A stretch of DNA of 47,367 nucleotides from Cellulomonas triticagri (GTDB lineage: Bacteria; Actinomycetota; Actinomycetes; Actinomycetales; Cellulomonadaceae), in assembly GCF_003696205.1 (NCBI RefSeq), contig NZ_RFFI01000016.1:1-47367 (forward strand), given 5' to 3'. The notes below the pieces were generated by a model that ran no database searches, was not told the DNA's origin, and saw only the letters and a program-made list of their open reading frames with translations. The position numbers and the translations under genes are program-made. Below, one piece after another: positions 22,189 to 30,227 of the stretch. Numbering within the stretch: position 1 is the first letter of the stretch; each line of letters opens with the position of its first letter.

Positions 22189-22887
22189 ATGTGTGGCCGC
22201 TACGCGCAGACCCGCGCCGCCGACCAGCTCGAGCGCGACCTCGCCGTGGACCGGATCCTCGGCGAGCACCGCGGGCCGTCCTGGAACGTCGCGCCGACCC
22301 AGGACGTGCCTGTCGTGCTGGAGCGGGTGGACGACGACGGCCCGCACCGCCAGCTGCGCACGGCCCGGTGGGGCCTGGTGCCGTCGTGGGCGAAGGACGT
22401 GTCCATCGGCTCCCGGATGATCAACGCGCGCTCCGAGACGATCCTCGACAAGCCGTCGTTCCGGAAGGCGGCCGCCCGGCGCCGCGCGCTGGTGCCCATG
22501 GACGGGTACTACGAGTGGCAGCCGAACGAGCACGGCCCGAAGACCCCGTACTACCTGCACGCCGAGGAGCCCCTGACCGCGGCGGGGCTGTACGAGCTGT
22601 GGCGCGACCACAGCAAGGCCGACGACGACCCGACCCGGTGGCTGTGGTCGGTCACGATCATCACGCGCCCGGCGACGGACTCCCTCGGGCACATCCACGA
22701 CCGGTGCCCCGTGCTGCTCCCGCCCGACCTGTGGGGGCCGTGGCTCGACCCGACGCTCACGGCCGCGGACGAGGTCGGCGCGATGCTCGTGCACGTCCCG
22801 GAGCCGCACCTGGTGCCCCGCGAGGTCGGGCGCGCGGTCGGCAACGTCGCGAACGACGACGCGTCCCTCGTCGCGCCCGTCGACTGA
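22189..22887 (+). CDS. SRAP domain protein (SOS response-associated peptidase, YedK/HMCES type)
   Basis: 232 aa. Cys2 (MCGRYAQ) is the residue that, after removal of Met, forms a thiazolidine cross-link with abasic sites in single-stranded DNA. Further conserved elements: WNVAPTQDVPVV, RWGLVPSWAKD, INARSETI with the DNA-contacting Asn-Arg, GYYEWQ with the catalytic Glu, and the His in IHDRCPVLLP (usually H-x-R-M-P; here Cys replaces Met). The role is shielding abasic sites during replication. Confidence 0.95.
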   Translation: MCGRYAQTRAADQLERDLAVDRILGEHRGPSWNVAPTQDVPVVLERVDDDGPHRQLRTARWGLVPSWAKDVSIGSRMINARSETILDKPSFRKAAARRRALVPMDGYYEWQPNEHGPKTPYYLHAEEPLTAAGLYELWRDHSKADDDPTRWLWSVTIITRPATDSLGHIHDRCPVLLPPDLWGPWLDPTLTAADEVGAMLVHVPEPHLVPREVGRAVGNVANDDASLVAPVD

Positions 22888-22904
22888 GCCGCACCGGGCA
22901 GGGT

Positions 22905-22928
22905 TTGCCGGAACGGCAACAGCGTTCC
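22905..22928. promoter_or_regulatory. interleaved inverted repeats upstream of the oxidoreductase-methyltransferase gene
   Basis: TTGCC-ggaac-GGCAA (22905-22919) overlaps GGAAC-N9-GTTCC (22910-22928). They lie 22-45 nt upstream of the -10 box at 22950, where an operator or activator site would be expected. They could also form a weak terminator for the SRAP gene. Confidence 0.3.
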
Positions 22929-22949
22929 CGGTTTCGGCGAGCCGGTGCC

Positions 22950-22955
22950 TAGGGT
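22950..22955 (+). promoter_or_regulatory. -10 box TAGGGT, leaderless start of the fusion gene
   Basis: TAGGGT with a 6-nt gap to ATG 22962. Confidence 0.5.
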
Positions 22956-22961
22956 CGGAGC

Positions 22962-24644
22962 ATGACGACGACCCCCGCCTCGGACCACGCAGACCAGGGC
23001 CAGCACGACCAGCACGGCCACCACGAGCACGGTCAGCACGACCACGGCGCCCCGCCCCCGGTGGTCCGGCGCTGCGACGTCGCCGTGATCGGCGGCTCGG
23101 CCGCCGGGCTGGCGGGCGCCCTGCAGCTCGCCCGGCAGCGGCGGTCCGTCGTCGTGGTCGACGACGGCACGCCGCGCAACGCGCCCGCCGAGCACATGCA
23201 CGGCTACCTGGGCCGGGAGGGCACGCCGCCGGACCGGATGCGGGAGATCGGCCGCGCCGAGGTGCGGAGCTACGGCGGCGACGTGCTCACCGGGCGGGTG
23301 CTGTCCGTGCACCGCGAGGACGACGGGTTCCACCTCGCCCTGTCGGGCGGGAACGGCCTCGTCGCCCGCCGCGTGCTCGTCGCGACCGGCATCACCGACG
23401 AGCTCCCCGCGATCGACGGACTCGCCGAGCGCTGGGGCCGCCAGGTGCTGCACTGCCCGTTCTGCCACGGCTGGGAGATCCGCGACCAGCGGGTCGTCCA
23501 GGTCGTCACGAGCCCGATGGGCCTGCACCCGACCTCGCTGATGCGGCACCTGACCGACCGGCTCACCGTCGTGCTGCACGACCCGACCGGCATCGACCCC
23601 GCCGCCGTCGAGGCGCTGACCGGCGCCGGCATCCCCGTCCTGACCGGCGCCGTGCAGCGTGTCACGGACGCCACCGGTGACGAGGTCGCAGACGGCGCGC
23701 TGCGCGTCGTGCTCGCTGACGGCAGCGCGCTGCCCGCGGACGCGGTCCTCACCGGCAGCCGGTTCCACGCCCGGGTCGGGATGCTGGCCGACCTCGGCCT
23801 CGCGGCGGTGCCGCACCCCAGCGGCCTCGGCGAGGTGCTCGCGGTCGACGCCACCGGACGCACCGACGTCACGGGTGTCTTCGCGGCGGGCAACGTCACC
23901 GACCCGATGGCGCAGGTCCTGCCGTCTGCGGCGGCGGGCAGCCTGGTCGGCGCGCAGATCGCCTTCGACCTCGCGGCGGAAGACCTCGCCGCTGGGCGAG
24001 CGTCGGGCACACAGGCGGAGTGGGACGGCCGGTACGACGGCGAGCAGCACGTGTGGAGCGGCAACCCCAACGGCACGCTGGTCGCCGAGGTGGCGGGTCT
24101 CGCCCCCGGTCGCGCCCTCGACGTCGGTGCGGGCGAGGGCGGCGACGCGATCTGGCTGGCCGAGCAGGGCTGGCGGGTCACCGCCACCGACGTGTCCGGC
24201 AACGCCCTCGCCCGGATCAGCGCCGCGGCCGCGCAGCGCGGCGTGGAGGTGCGCACGCTGCACCGGGACGCCAACGCGGTGGCCGCGTACGGCGACGACC
24301 GGTACGACCTGGTCTCGCTGCAGTACGGCTCGTTCCAGCGCACCCCCGAGCAGCGCGGGCTGCGCAACCTGCTCGGCGCCGTCGCGGTTGGCGGCACCCT
24401 GCTGGTGGTCAGCCACGACCTGTCCTGGCTCGACACGGCGCCGGACCCCGCCGAGCAGACGCGGATGTACGACCCGGAGGCGTACGTCGGCATCGAGGAG
24501 ATCGCCACGGCGCTGGCCGCGTCGGACGAGTGGCGGGTCGAGGCGCACGAGACCCGGCCGCGCCCTGCCGGGGCCGCCAGCACCCACCACGTCGCGGACG
24601 TCGTGCTGCGCGCCGTCCGCGTGGCGGGCCCCCGCGAGGGCTGA
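22962..24644 (+). CDS. FAD-dependent oxidoreductase (TrxR-like) fused to SAM methyltransferase
   Basis: 560 aa. Residues 8-29 are a His/Asp/Gln-rich tail (nine His), probably metal binding. Residues 37-345 are thioredoxin-reductase-like: FAD loop VIGGSAAGLAGAL, redox motif CPFC at 165-168 followed by HGWE, and the second FAD motif TGVFAAGNVTD. The glycine-rich NADPH loop expected after the CxxC is replaced by VVTSPMGLHPTSL. Residues 351-555 form a class I methyltransferase with motif I ALDVGAGEGGDA (385-396). The same two-domain order is known in actinobacterial annotations as a bifunctional protein without defined substrate. Possible roles include metalloid or thiol modification, by inference only. 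Confidence 0.88.
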   Translation: MTTTPASDHADQGQHDQHGHHEHGQHDHGAPPPVVRRCDVAVIGGSAAGLAGALQLARQRRSVVVVDDGTPRNAPAEHMHGYLGREGTPPDRMREIGRAEVRSYGGDVLTGRVLSVHREDDGFHLALSGGNGLVARRVLVATGITDELPAIDGLAERWGRQVLHCPFCHGWEIRDQRVVQVVTSPMGLHPTSLMRHLTDRLTVVLHDPTGIDPAAVEALTGAGIPVLTGAVQRVTDATGDEVADGALRVVLADGSALPADAVLTGSRFHARVGMLADLGLAAVPHPSGLGEVLAVDATGRTDVTGVFAAGNVTDPMAQVLPSAAAGSLVGAQIAFDLAAEDLAAGRASGTQAEWDGRYDGEQHVWSGNPNGTLVAEVAGLAPGRALDVGAGEGGDAIWLAEQGWRVTATDVSGNALARISAAAAQRGVEVRTLHRDANAVAAYGDDRYDLVSLQYGSFQRTPEQRGLRNLLGAVAVGGTLLVVSHDLSWLDTAPDPAEQTRMYDPEAYVGIEEIATALAASDEWRVEAHETRPRPAGAASTHHVADVVLRAVRVAGPREG

Positions 24645-24654
24645 GCCCCGGCGC

Positions 24655-24682
24655 CCCGTCGCCGCACCGGGTGGGCGACGGG
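24655..24682. terminator. terminator between convergent genes
   Basis: A 9-bp stem (CCCGTCGCC with GGCGACGGG) and a 10-nt loop between the fusion gene and the siderophore-interacting protein gene. Confidence 0.55.
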
Positions 24683-24690
24683 CGGTCGGC

Positions 24691-25536
24691 TCACGCCGCG
24701 GCGTGCACCTTCGCGGCCTTCCAGTAGCCGCAGAACACGACATCGCCCTTGGGCACCCCCGCACCCACCCAGTGCCGCCGGGTGGCGGCGACCAGGGCCT
24801 GCTCCCCCACCACCCACGCGGTGACCGGCCCGGCGGGCACCGGGGCGGCCTCCACGGCGGCGAGCGCGAGCGGTCCGGCGACGGCGTGCGGGTCCTCGCG
24901 CACCACCCAGCGCACCTCGACGCCGGCGGGGCCCGTGAGGTCCTGCCGGTCGTCGTCGTGCGCGATCTCGACCACGGCGAGCCCGCGGGTTCCCGGGTCG
25001 AGGGAGGCGAGGATCCCGGCGACGGCGGGCAGCCCGGTCTCGTCGGCGACGAGCAGCACGTCCTCGTGGGTGGCCCCGGCGGGGAACGTGATGCCCTCGT
25101 CCAGGATCGCGACGGCGTCGCCGGGCGCGCAGGTCTGCGCCCAGGACGCGGCAGGGCCGGACGTCCCGTCCGCGACGGACCCGTGCACGACGAAGTCGAC
25201 GTCCACCTCGGGGCCCTGCGGGCCCTCGGGGCGGTACGCCCGGACCGTGTAGTTCCGCAGCACCGGGCGCTGCGTCTTCGCGATGGCGAGGTAGCGCAGG
25301 TAGGCCAGCGTGTCGAGCTTGTTCGGCAGGCGGGACAGCGACGCGGCGTCCGCGACCGGGATGAACAGCCGGAACCACTGGTCGTAGCCCATCGGCCGGA
25401 ACCGCTCGACGTCGCCGCCGCCGAGCGTGACGCGCACGAAGCCGGTGGAGATCCGCTCGGTGCGCAGCACGTGCAGCGTGAGCAGCTCGGAGACCTCCGG
25501 CTTGCGGCGGGCGGCGTTGACGTTCTGACGAGCCAC
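24691..25536 (-). CDS. siderophore-interacting protein (flavin ferric-siderophore reductase)
   Basis: 281 aa. SIP/ViuB family: FAD-binding domain with RNYTVRAYRP (the R-x-Y-T/S motif), LDEGITFPAGATHEDVLLVADETGLPAVAGIL for the NAD(P)H side, and the C-terminal VFCGYWKAAK. It would reduce Fe(III)-siderophore complexes in the cytoplasm to release iron. GTG 25536 has GGAGG upstream. A DtxR/IdeR-like box lies in the promoter, so iron repression is expected, which supports the assignment. Confidence 0.93.
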   Translation of the reverse strand: MARQNVNAARRKPEVSELLTLHVLRTERISTGFVRVTLGGGDVERFRPMGYDQWFRLFIPVADAASLSRLPNKLDTLAYLRYLAIAKTQRPVLRNYTVRAYRPEGPQGPEVDVDFVVHGSVADGTSGPAASWAQTCAPGDAVAILDEGITFPAGATHEDVLLVADETGLPAVAGILASLDPGTRGLAVVEIAHDDDRQDLTGPAGVEVRWVVREDPHAVAGPLALAAVEAAPVPAGPVTAWVVGEQALVAATRRHWVGAGVPKGDVVFCGYWKAAKVHAAA

Positions 25537-25549
25537 GGGTCCTCCGGGG

Positions 25550-25568
25550 TGAGGTGAGGCTTACCTGA
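25550..25568 (-). promoter_or_regulatory. DtxR/IdeR-type iron box
   Basis: Minus-strand TCAGGTAAGCCTCACCTCA matches 14 of 19 positions of the DtxR/IdeR consensus (TTAGGTTAGGCTAACCTAA) and sits 13 nt before the start codon, where binding would stop transcription. Confidence 0.75.
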
Positions 25569-25829
25569 CCGCGCGACGGTAGCAGGCACCCGGGCGGAGC
25601 GGAACGGGCCGACCACCCACGGCCGCACCGGGCCCCGTGGGACGCGCCGGTCCCCAGGCAGTGACCGCGGGGCGCAGGGTTGCTAGGCTTCCTCGCGTAG
25701 TCGCAGTGTTCAGCAGTGGTCTGACCGCACCGGTCCCCCGGTGCACACCCTCTCGGGGGTGCGGACCACGACCCACCGTGAATACCGGTCCTGGGTCGTC
25801 TGGGGTCGCACCAACCTGAAGGAGTTCAC
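25569..25829. other. control region and leader of the cold-shock gene
   Basis: 261 nt with no coding frame. It contains the csp promoter (25661-25689) and then a leader of about 135 nt with overlapping hairpins: GCACCGG-N4-CCGGTGC and CACCC-N5-GGGGTG, while the flanking CCGCACC and GGTGCGG could pair instead. Long structured leaders are typical of cold-shock mRNAs. Confidence 0.5.
25661..25689 (+). promoter_or_regulatory. promoter GTGACC-17-TAGGCT of the cold-shock gene
   Basis: A -35-like GTGACC and -10 TAGGCT (25684-25689) 17 nt apart predict a start near 25696. Confidence 0.5.
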
Positions 25830-26033
25830 ATGGCCACCGGCACCGTGAAGTGGTTCAACGCCGAGAAGGGCTTCGGCTTCGTCGCGCCCGACGACGGCGG
25901 CCCGGACGTGTTCGCGCACTACTCCGCGATCCAGTCCAGCGGCTACCGCTCGCTCGAGGAGGGCCAGAAGGTCCAGTTCGAGGTCACCCAGGGCCCCAAG
26001 GGCCCGCAGGCCTCGGAGATCACGCCGCTCTGA
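25830..26033 (+). CDS. cold-shock protein, CspA family
   Basis: 67 aa, a single cold-shock domain. It opens [18 protein letters not shown], in which KGFGFV is RNP1; DVFAHY is RNP2; the [17 protein letters not shown] loop is typical of actinobacterial Csps. It binds single-stranded RNA/DNA and melts mRNA structure. ATG 25830 is preceded by AAGGAG, and a perfect hairpin terminates the gene. Confidence 0.97.
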   Translation: MATGTVKWFNAEKGFGFVAPDDGGPDVFAHYSAIQSSGYRSLEEGQKVQFEVTQGPKGPQASEITPL

Positions 26034-26051
26034 TCTGAGCGCCGTACTCGC

Positions 26052-26089
26052 ACGAAGCCCCCGTCACCGCGAGGTGACGGGGGCTTCGT
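26052..26089 (+). terminator. strong terminator of the cold-shock gene
   Basis: A perfect 17-bp stem (ACGAAGCCCCCGTCACC and its complement) with GCGA as the tetraloop. Confidence 0.9.
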
Positions 26090-26131
26090 CGTGCCGGGGT
26101 CCCGCCGGGCGCGCGCCGCCCGGCGGGACGG

Positions 26132-27238
26132 TCAGACGTTGCGGAACCGGCGGACCATCGGGCAGTCGAACGGGTCGCGGGCGGACAGCCCGACCTCGTT
26201 GAGGTACCGCACGACGATCGCGTACGACCGCACGAGGCTGGTCTCCGTGTACGGCACGCCGTGCGTCGCGCAGTGCTCGCGGACGATCTGCGCGGCGCGG
26301 CGCAGGTGCGGGCGCGGCATGCTCGGGAACAGGTGGTGCTCGACCTGGTAGTTCAGCCCGCCCATGAGCGTGCTCATCCACGTGCCGCCGGTGATGTTCC
26401 GGGACGTGAGGACCTGCTTGGACAGGAAGTCGAGGCGGCTCTCCGCGGGGACGATCGCCATGCCCTTGTGGTTCGGCGCGAACGACGCGCCCATGTACAC
26501 GCCGAACACCGCGAGCTGCACCCCGAGGAACGCGAACCCGAGGCCCAGCGGCAGGAACCACAGCACCGCCGCGACGTACAGCCCCACGCGCAGCACCAGC
26601 GTGGTGAGCTCCAGCGCGACGGTCCGCGTCCAGCGCGGCTTGCCCGGCTCCGGGGTCAGCAGCGACCGCACGGACGTGACGTGCAGGTTCAGGCCCTCCA
26701 GCGTGAGCAGCGGGAAGAACGCCCACCCCTGCACGCGCGTCAGCGCCGCGAGGAACCCGCGCCGAGTGGTCGCCTGGTCCGGCAGGAACGACAGGGTGTC
26801 CATGTCGATGTCCGGGTCCTTGCCGACCTTGTTCGGGTTGGCGTGGTGCCGGCTGTGCTTCGTCATCCACCACGAGTGGCTGATCCCCACGACGCCGTTC
26901 GCGAGCACCCGGCCGAGGCGGTCGTTCGCCGGACCCGAGCGCAGCACCTGGCGGTGGGACGCCTCGTGCGCGACGAACGCGAACTGGGTCAGCACCAGGC
27001 CGAGCCCGCCCGCGATCAGCAGCTGGAACCACGAGTCACCCAGCAGCACGAACCCGGCGACGAGCCCGGCGAGCGCGACACCGAGCGCGACCAGCAGCCC
27101 GACGTAGAACCCGGGGGTGCGGTCCAGCAGACCGGCGTCCCGGACCCGGGCGGACAGCGCCTGGTACGAGCCGGTGGCGGCCTCCTGGCGGGGGCGGCGG
27201 GGCCGCTCGACGACGGTGGTCGGGGTAGCACTGGTCAC
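26132..27238 (-). CDS. membrane fatty-acid desaturase
   Basis: 368 aa. Three His boxes of the acyl-lipid/acyl-CoA front-end type: HEASH, HSRHH (in MTKHSRHHANPN) and QVEHH (in NYQVEHHLFP). Hydrophobic pairs lie before the first box and between the second and third. The diiron enzyme inserts a cis double bond into membrane or CoA-bound fatty acids, adjusting fluidity. GTG 27238 is preferred because a promoter-like TAGGGT lies further upstream, inside the longer frame. It is adjacent to, and convergent with, the cold-shock gene, which may be coincidence. Confidence 0.92.
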   Translation of the reverse strand: MTSATPTTVVERPRRPRQEAATGSYQALSARVRDAGLLDRTPGFYVGLLVALGVALAGLVAGFVLLGDSWFQLLIAGGLGLVLTQFAFVAHEASHRQVLRSGPANDRLGRVLANGVVGISHSWWMTKHSRHHANPNKVGKDPDIDMDTLSFLPDQATTRRGFLAALTRVQGWAFFPLLTLEGLNLHVTSVRSLLTPEPGKPRWTRTVALELTTLVLRVGLYVAAVLWFLPLGLGFAFLGVQLAVFGVYMGASFAPNHKGMAIVPAESRLDFLSKQVLTSRNITGGTWMSTLMGGLNYQVEHHLFPSMPRPHLRRAAQIVREHCATHGVPYTETSLVRSYAIVVRYLNEVGLSARDPFDCPMVRRFRNV

Positions 27239-27309
27239 GGGCGCGCTCCGGGGCCGGGTCGACTTCCCAGCCGTGGAGATGAGCAGGTGCTCGTCGTGCG
27301 GATGCTTCC

Positions 27310-27327
27310 ACCCTACGGTGCCGTAGG
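27310..27327 (-). promoter_or_regulatory. -10 box and overlapping palindrome CCTACGG-TG-CCGTAGG
   Basis: A perfect 7-bp inverted repeat (27312-27327) overlaps the minus-strand TAGGGT (27310-27315) that would drive the desaturase gene about 65 nt upstream of its start. The layout suggests a repressor operator, for example for a TetR-type lipid regulator. Confidence 0.45.
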
Positions 27328-27392
27328 TAAGTACGCCGGGTGATCTCACCGGGCGCGCCATGCCTCCGCGACACCCACACACGACGCCGAGG

Positions 27393-28985
27393 TCAGACCG
27401 CCCCGTGCCGCAGCGCCCGCCCGGGCCTCGCTTCGGTCCGGGCACCGTCCTCGATCACCGGCACGCCCCCCAGCAGCACCCACGGCACCCCCGCGGCCGT
27501 GAGCCGGGGCTCCGCGAACGTCGCCCGGTCGGCGACGGTCGCCGGGTCGAACGCGACGAGGTCCGCGACGTACCCCGGCGCGACCCGCCCGCGGTCGTGC
27601 AGCCCGAGCCGCCGGGCGGGCGTCCCCGACAGGTGCCGCACGGCCTCCGCGAGCGTGAGCACGCCCTCCTCGCGCACGTAGTGCCCGAGGTACCGCGCGA
27701 ACGTCCCGGCGCCGCGGGGGTGCGGCTTGGCGCCGACGAGGATGCCGTCGCTGCCGCCGGTGTGCCGGGGGTGGCGCATGACGGTGCGGACGTTGGCCTC
27801 GTCGCCGACGTGCTGCAGGATGCTGGTGCCGAGCCGGTCGGCGACGAGCAGGTCGAGGAACACCTCGCCGGGCGGGCGCCCCCCGGCGGTGGCGAGCGCG
27901 GCGACGGTGCGGCCGACACGGTCGCCGAGCGCGGGGTCGCGGACGCCGGCGATCTCGATGGTGGTCCAGTCGACGGGGACGCCGTGGCACCCGTCGCTGC
28001 CGACGACCTCGACCTCGTGCAGCACCCGCGCCCGCACCTCGGGGTCGCGCAGGCGCTCGACGGTGGCGGCGGGTCCGCCGGTCGCGGCGGCGCTGGGCAG
28101 CAGCGCGGACAGCGTGGTGGCGCCGGGCAGGTAGGGGTAGGTGTCGAGGGTGACGTCGAGGCCGTCGTCGAGCGCGGCGTCGACCAGCGCGAGCAGGTCG
28201 CTCGCGCGGCCGCGGTTCTCCGGGAAGTTCATCGTCGCGTGCGTGAGATGCAGGGCGCACCCGGCGCGGCGGGCGACGTCGACGACCTCGGCGTAGGCCG
28301 CGAGCGCCCCGGCGCCGTAGGACCGCTGGTGCGGGGCGTAGAACCCGCCGTGCCGGGCGACGACCTCGCACAGCGCGACGAGCTCGGCGGTGTCGGCGAA
28401 CATCCCGGGCACGTAGGTGAGCCCGGACGACATCCCGAACGCGCCCTCGCGCATCCCCCGGTCGACCTCGGCGCGCATGGCGTCGATCTCGGTGGACGTG
28501 GCGCGCCGGTCGTCGGTGCCGACGACGGACATCCGGATGGTGCCCTGGGGCAGCAGGTAGGCGACGTTGGTGGCGCTCCCCCGCCGGTCCACCTCGGCCA
28601 GGTACTCCGCGACGGTCCGCCAGCCGTAGCCGACGTCGGGGGTTCCGTTCCAGCCCGCGATCTGCTCGCGGACCAGCGCCATGGTGGTGTCGGTGACGGG
28701 CGCGTACGACAGGCCGTCCTGGCCGAGCACCTCGGTGGTGACGCCCTGCGCGGTCTTGGCGAGGTGGTCGCCGTCGGCGAGGACGGCGAGGTCGGAGTGC
28801 GCGTGCATGTCGACGAACCCGGGCGCGACCGCGAGCCCGTCGGCGTCCACGACCCGCGCACCCCGCGGATCGAGCCGTCCCCCGACGGCGGCGATCCGCC
28901 CGTCGCGCACCAGCACGTCCCCGGTGACCGGCTCGGCCCCGGTGCCGTCCACGACGAGCCCGCCGCGCAGCAGCAGGTCGGTCAC
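27393..28985 (-). CDS. N-acyl-D-amino-acid deacylase (D-aminoacylase family)
   Basis: 530 aa, amidohydrolase superfamily. N-terminal beta sandwich (LLLRGGLVVDGTGAEPVTGDVLVRDGRIAAVG), metal-binding H-x-H in GFVDMHAHSD, LGQDGLSYAP, the GLTYVPGMFADTAELVALCEVV block and the C-terminal HLSGTPARRLGLHDRGRVAPGYVADLVAFDP. The family hydrolyses N-acyl-D-amino acids to D-amino acids. GTG 28985 overlaps the stop of the PLP gene by 4 nt. Last gene of the lacI-led operon, so its D-amino-acid product can feed the enzyme encoded next to it. Confidence 0.9.
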   Translation of the reverse strand: MTDLLLRGGLVVDGTGAEPVTGDVLVRDGRIAAVGGRLDPRGARVVDADGLAVAPGFVDMHAHSDLAVLADGDHLAKTAQGVTTEVLGQDGLSYAPVTDTTMALVREQIAGWNGTPDVGYGWRTVAEYLAEVDRRGSATNVAYLLPQGTIRMSVVGTDDRRATSTEIDAMRAEVDRGMREGAFGMSSGLTYVPGMFADTAELVALCEVVARHGGFYAPHQRSYGAGALAAYAEVVDVARRAGCALHLTHATMNFPENRGRASDLLALVDAALDDGLDVTLDTYPYLPGATTLSALLPSAAATGGPAATVERLRDPEVRARVLHEVEVVGSDGCHGVPVDWTTIEIAGVRDPALGDRVGRTVAALATAGGRPPGEVFLDLLVADRLGTSILQHVGDEANVRTVMRHPRHTGGSDGILVGAKPHPRGAGTFARYLGHYVREEGVLTLAEAVRHLSGTPARRLGLHDRGRVAPGYVADLVAFDPATVADRATFAEPRLTAAGVPWVLLGGVPVIEDGARTEARPGRALRHGAV

Positions 28986-30223
28986 CCGAACGCCGTCTCG
29001 ACCAGGCCGGTGACGCGCGGGTCGGGCGACCGGTCGTCGTCGACGGTGACGATCCCGCGCCACTTGTCGAAGGTCGTGCAGGGGTGCGACAGCCCGAGCC
29101 GGACCACGTCGCCCACGTCCACGGCCGCGTCGGCGGGGACGGACAGGAAGGTGTGCTGGTCGTTCATCGCCGTGACCCGCGCCCCGGGCAGCGGCTCCAG
29201 CGCCGACTCCCCGAACCGGCGCACGCCCTGCGCTTCGGGCAGCCCCTCGTCGTACGCGAGGTCGCGCTTGCCCGCGTCGAGGAGCACGAGGTCCGGCTCG
29301 GGCCGGGACACCACGGTCGCCCAGCCGTGCAGCGCGGCGCGCAGGGGCGTCCCGGCGCCGCGGGACAGCGGGCTGATGCCCCGGTAGAACCCGTCGTCGT
29401 GCACGACGTACGCCCCGGAGCGCAGCAGCACCCGGGTGGGGCGCCCGCGCTCGCCCGCGGGGTCGTGCCGGGTGGCGAGCACGTCGGCGACGGCGTCGAA
29501 GTAGGCGCTGCCCCCGGCGGTGACGACCACCTCGCCGTCGTCGGGATACAGGTCGCCGAGGGCGTCGTGCAGCGCGCCGAGGTCCGCCAGGTACCCGCGG
29601 ACCGTCTCGAGCGAGGCCGGACCCGCGTCGTGCGCGAGCGCCCCCTCGTACCCGGCGACCCCGGCGAGCCGCAGCACCGGCGAGTCCGCCACGGCCCGGG
29701 CGACGTCCAGCGCCGCGGACCGGGTGCGGGCCCCGGTGCGACCCCCGGGGGCGCCGAGCTCGACCAGCACCCCCAGCGGCTCGGTCGCCCCGGCGGCGGT
29801 GAGCGCGTCGTGCATGATCCGCACCCCGCGCACGGAGTCGGACCACACGAGCAGCCGCCCGACGTCGGGGGCGAGCGCCCGCAGCGCCGCGGGCTGGACC
29901 AGCGCGTTCGCGAGCTGCACCCGCGGCACTCCCCAGCCGAGCGCGACGGACGCCTGCCACGGCGTCGCGACGGTGATGCCCCACGCCCCGGCGGCGAGCT
30001 GCTGCTCCCACAGCACCCGGCTCATGGTGGTCTTGCCGTGCGGGGCGAGGTCCACCCCGGCGGCCGCGCACCACGCGGCCATCGTCGCGACGTTGTGCGC
30101 CACGGCGGCCTCGCTGAGCGTCACCAGCGGGGTGGGCATCCCGGCGAGCGCGGGGCGGTCGAGCGGCCACGCGGCCACGTCGGCCGGCGTCGCCCCGAGC
30201 GGTACTCCCTTGTACGTCTCCAT
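28982..30223 (-). CDS. D-serine dehydratase/D-threonine-aldolase-like PLP enzyme
   Basis: 413 aa. Alanine-racemase-type N-terminal barrel with the PLP lysine in LAPHGKTTMS, followed by the C-terminal domain of the DSD group, where VRLGLSHPCTTFDKWRGI supplies the His and Cys that bind zinc in eukaryotic D-serine dehydratase. Annotated relatives are called amino-acid deaminases. The likely activity is elimination or deamination of a D-beta-hydroxy amino acid to a keto acid plus ammonia via an enamine or imine, the kind of product RidA removes. ATG 30223 is 4 nt from the preceding stop. Confidence 0.85.
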   Translation of the reverse strand: METYKGVPLGATPADVAAWPLDRPALAGMPTPLVTLSEAAVAHNVATMAAWCAAAGVDLAPHGKTTMSRVLWEQQLAAGAWGITVATPWQASVALGWGVPRVQLANALVQPAALRALAPDVGRLLVWSDSVRGVRIMHDALTAAGATEPLGVLVELGAPGGRTGARTRSAALDVARAVADSPVLRLAGVAGYEGALAHDAGPASLETVRGYLADLGALHDALGDLYPDDGEVVVTAGGSAYFDAVADVLATRHDPAGERGRPTRVLLRSGAYVVHDDGFYRGISPLSRGAGTPLRAALHGWATVVSRPEPDLVLLDAGKRDLAYDEGLPEAQGVRRFGESALEPLPGARVTAMNDQHTFLSVPADAAVDVGDVVRLGLSHPCTTFDKWRGIVTVDDDRSPDPRVTGLVETAFG

Positions 30224-30227
30224 GCCG

